64,000 nucleotides of DNA from Apoda limacodes (taxonomy: Eukaryota > Arthropoda > Insecta > Lepidoptera > Limacodidae). This document shows positions 57,421 through 64,000 of the stretch, piece by piece. The notes beneath the pieces are model-generated. The model made no database searches. It was not told the DNA's origin and saw nothing but the letters and a program-made list of their open reading frames with translations. The position numbers were made by a program, and so were the translations under genes. Each line of letters opens with the position of its first letter. The stretch's first letter is position 1. The stretch covers positions 27,244,815 to 27,308,814 of the forward strand of contig OX291543.1 in assembly GCA_946406115.1 (NCBI GenBank), given 5' to 3'.

Positions 57421-60400
57421 CCCGAAGTCCCCGATAACCTTAAATTAGATTAATTGTATCTGGCTGATTCATACTCGCGTCTTTTTTCCTCAGTGTCGCC
57501 CGTAATGCGTTTAGTTCAATTTATCTTATTTTATTTTAATTCGGTGACGCAACGTTAATTCGCTGTTGCTGAAATCTCGAGATACATCTAGGCTAAATAG
57601 TTGTAAGCTGATAAATATCTTTTTATTTTTTGTGCATTGACATCGACCTCGCCTTGTGTCAATGTCCGAATGTATTTTGTAATACACCTACAAATATTGT
57701 CGGTTATTTATAGTTATGTTCAAAACAAAAAGAAAGTATTCTCGAAGCAGATGAAAGCTGGCATGGAAATTTCATTTAAGCTCGTTTTTTACAGGCTGCT
57801 CGATTAGGTTTAAGCACAGGCTTTGTGCTAGCCACTCTATTTTTTGAATCCCGACCGCAGGACTATTTTTGATGCCCGTGGTCTTTTAACTTTAGGTCGT
57901 CCAACAAAAGGTACCAGTCTATACTTTAATTCGTGTAGTATCTATTTTTTTAGTACATGATACCCAAGCACAGGTGAAGCCAACAATCACACGTTCAATT
58001 TTAAGTTTTTAAAGAGAGCGCAACCAAAACGTTACAATCAAGTAAACAGTTATAAATTTTATTTTTCCCTTTGAAACTTTAATTTTTAAAAAGTTAATAA
58101 CAATCTGCCTTATTAATCAAAAGATTATTCAATAACCTTTCAAACGATATGTATTTAATATTGATATGATTCATAATAAAAACCATGAAACGTAAAAAAC
58201 AATTGCAGATGGATCGTTTTCAGGTCGCACGGACTTGCGTGATTTCCCCAACTAGCAAAGTTGTCCTATAAAATAGACTAAATAATATTTGGTTATATAG
58301 AGGTTATCTAGTGGTATCACCAATTCCAAGGAATTGTGTTATAGTATTTTATACGAACGTTTAGTTCTAAATATCGAAATCGAAATCAAATACACGTTAA
58401 CATGATTGTTATAGAACCAAAATAGTCCATCCTTAGGTTGAGACTAAAACGTTGTCTCAATCCTTACATGACCAAATTTTGTTAGTTGGTTTCGGTGCCG
58501 CGATTCGTCTTTCATGTATTCACGACATTTGACCATTCATACCATCACGTAAACCTGCTTGATTTGAAAAAACGACCCAGATAACCTATCTCATAACAGA
58601 ACATACGCATAGAGTTAAGTCAACCATTTCAAAATTAAACAGGCTCAGAAAAAAAATATCCTTGGTATACAAATTCCTCAACTTTTGTTGGGTTTGGGAT
58701 TTGCGAAAGCAAATCTTGAAGTGTTATTTACGCTTTGAGTCTAGGCTAGTGCATACATTTTATTGTGACATTAATTACCTGTCGAAATTGTGCATTCTTA
58801 ATTATGACATTGTTTAACATTTATGAAAAAAAAATCTAGAACGCCTAATAATAAATTTAGGAAAAGTAGTTAATTTAAAAATATGAGATAAAAACAATTA
58901 TAAAGAGTGATTTTTAAATATGTTGACAAAAAGCTGTGTGTTTACACTATCTATTACAGGTTGATGCTCCACTTTTTGAGGGCATTACGTGTGTATAGTG
59001 TATTAATTTTACCTTATATAACAAAAAAATGTTTAAAAGTGCTTTATTTAATAGGTAAATAACATAATAAAGAAATGCCAAGAAGAGAAGAACGGCGATA
59101 CTATTATTAAAATCAACATAGTACGTTTATTTGTACAAGTCATAACGGGCGAGTTGCCCACCGTAGCGCAACCATGAAAATATTACGACTTAAACATCTG
59201 ATTACACATACGCATGTAGCGGTAGTTAAGAGGATTATAGACGCCAGTTGTCAAGCAAGTCAAGTATAAAAAAAGCGAAAAACTATCCTAAGCCTACTCT
59301 TTTAAGGTTCAACTTTGCACATCACGTTTTATCTCGCTTACGTTTTTGCTTGCTTTTTCATGTTTTTAATAAAAAAAAAAAAAAACTAGCCATTATATAG
59401 AAATTCTACCATCTAAAATCTATTAAGATAAAAATCTCTTAATTGGTGAATATTTTTTAAAATTCTGTTCGATTTTTCTTTTATATTAGTTCTTTCTCTA
59501 ACCTCTGTATTTTTCTGTGATTTGTAGTATGTACCACTTTTACAATCTAGAACAAGTTAGATAGACTGTTTTGGGATATTAGGGTACATCGTCGTCTTAA
59601 ATATACTCTGAAAAAACATAACTTCATATGAGTACATTTAAAAGTACAAATAACTTAAAAAAAAAAAAATTTTTTTGCTTTGCGTTAGCAAATTTATATG
59701 ATTTTAATATGTATGTATTTATACGATTTGTTTAATAAATGAACGATAAATCTAAATAATTTATTGGCGGACAAATCAATTTAACTTAAAAAAAAACTTC
59801 CTCTGTTGATTTTGCTTTTCAATCTTCGTAATCGAAAATGACATTATGCAGATTTAGAAGCATGAGACCAAAGTTCGAATAATCACAGAAAAGGAAATTT
59901 GTACAGATCATAATTGTAATCCAATTGTATTATAGTTAAATATAAGAGGAATATTACACACTGTTAACATTTTTACTTACTTGCACTATATCGAGGTCAA
60001 CATAGCATTGAGCATATAGTTTATTAGATTAATCTTGCTTGTTACAGACATTTTAGTAGTCACATAGTATTGGCCGATACTACTGCTCTATTGTTATCCG
60101 TATCTTATTTCTCTTAACCTGAAGTTAGCCTTTGGTTATGTAGAATTTAAATATTGCCTATCTATCAATCAACGTGACTAGTAAAGAATCTGAGTTCATC
60201 AACTGCGATTCAAAACGCTATCGCCCCGCTTATGGCAATAAAAACAGACATTTATATCATGCTATGTTGATCTTACCACATTGACGTCTGTGGCCTGAGT
60301 CAGCGTGGCATAAGCCACAAGGCACGTCCTAAAAATCAATATTAATAATATTTAAAACAAAATTCAAATAAAAAGCTATTTTATTGATATATTAATTATC

Positions 60401-60680
60401 TACGTCAAAAATCAGCTGCAATGTAAAGTTTGATTTTTAACAAAGTTCATTGGTATATTTTTCTGTGTTTATTTGTTAATGTTTTAATGCGCATCGTGTA
60501 CAAAGCAAACAATCCATATAACAAAATAAAATAAAATACAAGTTAAGTTGTAAATTTGACAGTATTTAAAGGGCAAGCTCAAATAAATCCAACAACACAA
60601 AATTAATCTATATAGTAATAATGAAGCATAAAATACGAAGCAAATTTTGATCCAGAAAATAATGGCTGTTTTCACATTGG
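57420..60680. other. Intergenic AT-rich DNA upstream of exon 1a
   Basis: No gene, RNA gene or clear repeat could be supported by eye in this stretch. Confidence 0.4.
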
Positions 60681-60689
60681 GCGATAACG

Positions 60690-61720
60690 ACATAGAAAGA
60701 ATAGTCAGCTGTACCGACACCGATTCGTTAACGATATCGGCAGATTACGGCATGGGACTAGTTTTTCCCGTATTTTAAACCAAGAAAAACCGTTTCTGAG
60801 GAATATAACATCACGGCGTTGAACCGAGTGAAAAGGGCATAGCTGGTATAGGGGTGCACCCGTCCAGAGATGGCAGCAGTACTCCATATGGGCCGGACTT
60901 GCGACTTCTAAAGCAGCAACCTTTGCCCCGAGGTAAAGTACTGCTTCGCTCTGTTGAGTACTCCAAGTTTTTTGGAAGCCAGTTTTACCTTGACTTGCAA
61001 ATGATCAAGGAACTGAACATCGCTGGAGATGTCAACACCAAGGATTCCAATGCTCCTAGAGATAATGAGTGAGTTAATAGAGTTTTTTAGCGGTGAACGC
61101 ACAGATTTGTGTCTTCATAGGGTTGAATTGGACCAAGTTTTTCCGTCCCGCCAGAGACCTTGGACAGAGTGGTCTCGATTTTAGACACAAGTTCTCCGCG
61201 CTTTTCCTCCGCAATGGAACAAGGGTGGCGGCATGGCCGTGTAATGAGTGTCTCCAGTACTGTCATCTGCATAGCAATGTAAGTTGTTGATGGATAACAT
61301 GCCATTGATATGCAGTAGAAACAGCGTAGGCGATAGCACAGAGCCTTGTGGGACACCAGCATAAATGTCTATGCTATCGAAGCAACTACCGTCAACTACG
61401 GCTCTTATGCGTCTACCTGACAAAAAGCTAGCCACTCATGTGCACTAACCCTCGGGCATTTCGTAAGATGGCAACTTTGACAGAAAACCCCGGTCCTAGA
61501 CCCTATCGGACGCCTTTGCTATGTCCAGGCTACATGCCAATGTCTTCCCCTGACTCTCAATAGCTAATGTCAATCGGTGTGCGAGGTACACTAGGTCACT
61601 CACTAGCGGAACAATCGTGGCAAAAGCCAGTTTGACAGTCGTTGACAAGGTCATATTTTAGAAGCTGTATGTTGATCTCACGCATCGCCGTGGAGAGAAG
61701 AGAGGTAATAGCGATTGGCA
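60690..61720 (-). mobile_element. Decayed LINE reverse transcriptase, minus strand
   Basis: Minus-strand pieces in order: [119 protein letters not shown] is intact but the frame is broken several times. A smaller fragment of the same family is at 15500-15665. Confidence 0.8.
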
Positions 61721-61816
61721 GTATTTTTTAACACACTTTTATTAGCTTCACCTGCATGTGCACTATGTATGTAAAGAAATCTTGGAAGTCGAACTTAACC
61801 AACTTCTAATAGGCCA

Positions 61817-62092
61817 ACCTACTAATATTATAAATGTGTAGGTATGTCATGATGGATGGATGCTTTTTACTCAATCCCGCTTCAACCATTGGACGGATCG
61901 GGATGAAACTTAAAGATTAGCTTAGCACATAGGCTATTTATCCTGAAAATTTCAAAAGTTCCCGCGGAAATAACTATTTAACTTAAACGAACTATAGCTA
62001 CGGCTATAGCAAACTTCATTAGTATAATTAAGGAGTTCCACGCCAATAACAAAATTTATTGAGGGTGGAGCCGCTGGCAAAATCTAGTAATG
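61817..62092 (+). mobile_element. Helitron-like repeat, copy 6 (full length)
   Basis: Starts cctactaatattataaatgt and ends gtggagccgctggcaaaatCTAGTA. It is the best preserved copy, about 275 bp, and defines the family ends. Confidence 0.6.
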
Positions 62093-62244
62093 AATAATTT
62101 AGCCCAAAACTATAATTGTTAATAAAAACGAAGTCTCCACTAGAGCCATATAGGAATTGAGCGACTAGGTGTTAGTCCTATAACTATTACTTATTCTATC
62201 ATACTACCACTGTAAGAGTTCGGTTAACACATTTAAGTCCAAAT

Positions 62245-62700
62245 TACCCATCAGGCTAAAGAAAGCTTTTGACAATACCATCTTATCTGTGTTACTGTAT
62301 CGATGCCAATGCTGGTCACTAACAAAGGAAATAACAAGAAAGCTTCAAGTTTTCCAAAGAAAAATGGAAAGAAGCATGCTGGGGATCAAACTTAGCCAAA
62401 GAGTGCGAAACACGGAAATACGAAACAGAACTAAGCTGAAAGAGGCTGCCAAGATGCCTTGTAGATACAAATGGAGATGGGCAGATCATGTCGCACGTTG
62501 GAGTGAGCGTGTGCTTCATTGGTGGCCCCCAGGGCAGAAGCGTCCTCGAGGTCGTCCCAGACGTCAATAGATTGGCAATATTATACAGGTGACAAGAGCG
62601 ACCTGGTCAAGACTGGCGGCCAACAGAAAAAAATGGAATGCGTTGGAGGAGGCCTCTGTCCAAAATTGGGATCTCCAATAAAATGGAATGTAGTGTCAAA
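62245..62700 (+). mobile_element. RTE-like LINE C-terminal relic
   Basis: Reads CQCWSLTKEITRKLQVFQRK, MERSMLGIKLSQRVRNTEIR, KWRWADHVARWSERVLHWW, GQKRPRGRPRR, then in another frame VTRATWSRLAANRKKWNALE. This is the conserved C-terminal end of lepidopteran RTE elements. Confidence 0.75.
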
Positions 62701-62779
62701 AATTTTAAATGTATGTATTGTAAATAACTTGGGGAATATCAGGCTTTATTATTATGTATTATTATTTAAAAAATAATAT

Positions 62780-63160
62780 AGGTATTAAATTTTTTCCCAT
62801 AAACAAGGGTTGGATGCATGCATGGTTTCCTCAAGTCCTAAAAAAGTGACGACATCATATTTAAACTTTGCAATTTTTTTAACAGTAAATATCTAGTTGA
62901 CAATATACAAATCTATGTATCTAGTCGCAAGTGAATAAAGTGCGGCGACGTATCATCATTAGGTACTATCCCTAGCCGCTCTCACCCCACACCCGCACTG
63001 TGTCGTCGCCGATATCGGGGCAGATATCGGTCGCTCTCGCCTACGATATCGACATACTGTGAGAACACTTAGTACTACATGTATTAGATTATCTGTCTGA
63101 CGATATCGTGACACTATCCGATCGGTGTTGTTATCGTCCAGTTTGAAAAGTGCTAATAAA
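62780..63160. other. Intergenic DNA
   Basis: No gene supported. Contains several GATATCG motifs (63010-63110) without a clear repeat period. Confidence 0.3.
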
Positions 63161-63164
63161 TAAT

Positions 63165-63400
63165 TAAATTCTCTTGGACATCAGAGAGCGCCATCTGGTC
63201 CCAAACTAAGCAAGACTTACGTTATGCGTTGACAACTGATAAAGATATTTATATAAACTTTTTTTGTAAATGCATAGATATTATACCTAGTCTCGAGAAC
63301 CAATGTTCGTCACACTAATGTTTACCCTGTGCAGGGATCGAACCCACGCTCCTCTATTCAGCAGAAAGTCTCTACCACCAACTGAGCCACTGAAAATAGG
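63165..63400 (-). mobile_element. tRNA-derived SINE, minus strand
   Basis: The minus strand has A-box tggctcagttggtggtagag (complement of 63371-63390) and B-box GGTTCGATCCC (complement of 63333-63343), then a tail with gcttagtttgggaccagatg and gcgctctctgatgtcc. Same family as 45060-45330. The two-base insertion in the A-box arm and the long tail argue against a functional tRNA. Confidence 0.7.
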
Positions 63401-64000
63401 TAGACATAGACTAAGGAATTTTATACTATAAAATGATGTTGGGTCTGCTGTTGTTAATCAGTGTCATAATGACGGATCCGCCGGAAAGAATTAGTAAACA
63501 TAAGACAGTCAGTCTAGCCATCTGCGTCTCCGACGACGGCAAAAATATTGACGCAAGAGACGCTTCCAATCGTAATCTCCAATGACATCCGTCTGTAGTA
63601 AACGTATTAACATATAAGAATAGCGATATTGTAGTCTATCTATAAAAATGAACTGATTTGCGAAACAAAGACTGGCATAAATTATTTCTTCAGAACAAAG
63701 AATTAACATGTATAACTCGAGATAATCTGTAGAGGACAGTAATTTATATACGCTAGCTATGCCCCTCGGTTCAACTCGCATGACATTAAGACCAGAGCAA
63801 ACTGGAAGCTTTTAATCGATCCGTTAAGACGACAAACTGACATGGAAACCTTTTAATATTAGTAGATATGATTAGATATATACAAAAAAAGTGGTCAGCT
63901 GATGATGATAACACAGTGTTTCCTTTGATGTTTATAAAGATTTATGTCTTAACACTTCAACTGCATCCTTTAAAGTGAATCTGCGAAGTACTAGGAAACC
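63401..64000. other. Intergenic DNA to window end
   Basis: No gene supported; the minus-strand frame at 63509-63781 has no recognisable content. Confidence 0.3.

Noticed and set aside
63330..63395. Possible functional tRNA gene on the minus strand
   Set aside because: A- and B-box are good, but the D-arm has extra bases, no closed acceptor stem was found, and the sequence runs into a SINE tail shared with 45060-45330.

Overview
The window looks like nuclear DNA of a moth or butterfly. It is AT-rich, has long introns, and is full of decayed non-LTR retrotransposons, tRNA-derived SINEs, Helitron-like and MITE-like repeats of types common in Lepidoptera. Nothing indicates a bacterial, viral or organellar origin. 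Two protein-coding genes can be supported, both from splice-site-bounded exons whose phases fit together. They face each other (convergent).

Gene 1 (+ strand, 2488-27572) is the 3' two thirds of a polypeptide N-acetylgalactosaminyltransferase (pgant/GALNT, GALNT1/13-like), a Golgi enzyme that starts mucin-type O-glycosylation. Seven consecutive coding positions are visible, from just after the DxH-CECT region of the catalytic domain to the stop codon. Each of the three ricin-type lectin repeats begins in its own exon. One catalytic position is occupied by two alternative exons (13552-13732 and 20225-20405). They have identical length (181 nt) and phase, and both encode the stretch with the third metal-binding His and the flexible active-site loop. 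They can only be used one at a time.

Gene 2 (- strand, 57196 down to 36185) encodes a short coiled-coil protein matching the C-terminal TAB2/3-binding region of TAK1 (MAP3K7), without any visible kinase domain. This resembles vertebrate MAP3K7CL. Three shared 3' exons can be joined in phase to either of two first coding exons, each ending at a GTGAGT donor and each lying by a CpG-rich promoter-like stretch (about 57.2-57.4 kb and 40.7-41.1 kb). The predicted products are about 160 and 162 residues. An intron of this gene holds a decayed 66-bp (22-codon) tandem array made from the gene's own coiled-coil exon.

Layout: 0-2.5 kb intron with repeats; 2.5-12.7 kb a 10-kb intron with Helitron-like copies, a GGGTTCCGTA-ended repeat and a 5'-truncated Jockey-type LINE with an 11-bp target-site duplication; 12.7-27.6 kb the rest of the pgant gene; 27.6-36.2 kb convergent intergenic DNA with a perfect 45-bp-arm palindrome, MITE-like repeats and LINE relics; 36.2-57.4 kb the TAK1-C-terminus-like gene with long repeat-filled introns, including an 89-bp triplicate; 57.4-64 kb intergenic DNA with LINE, Helitron-like, RTE and SINE copies.
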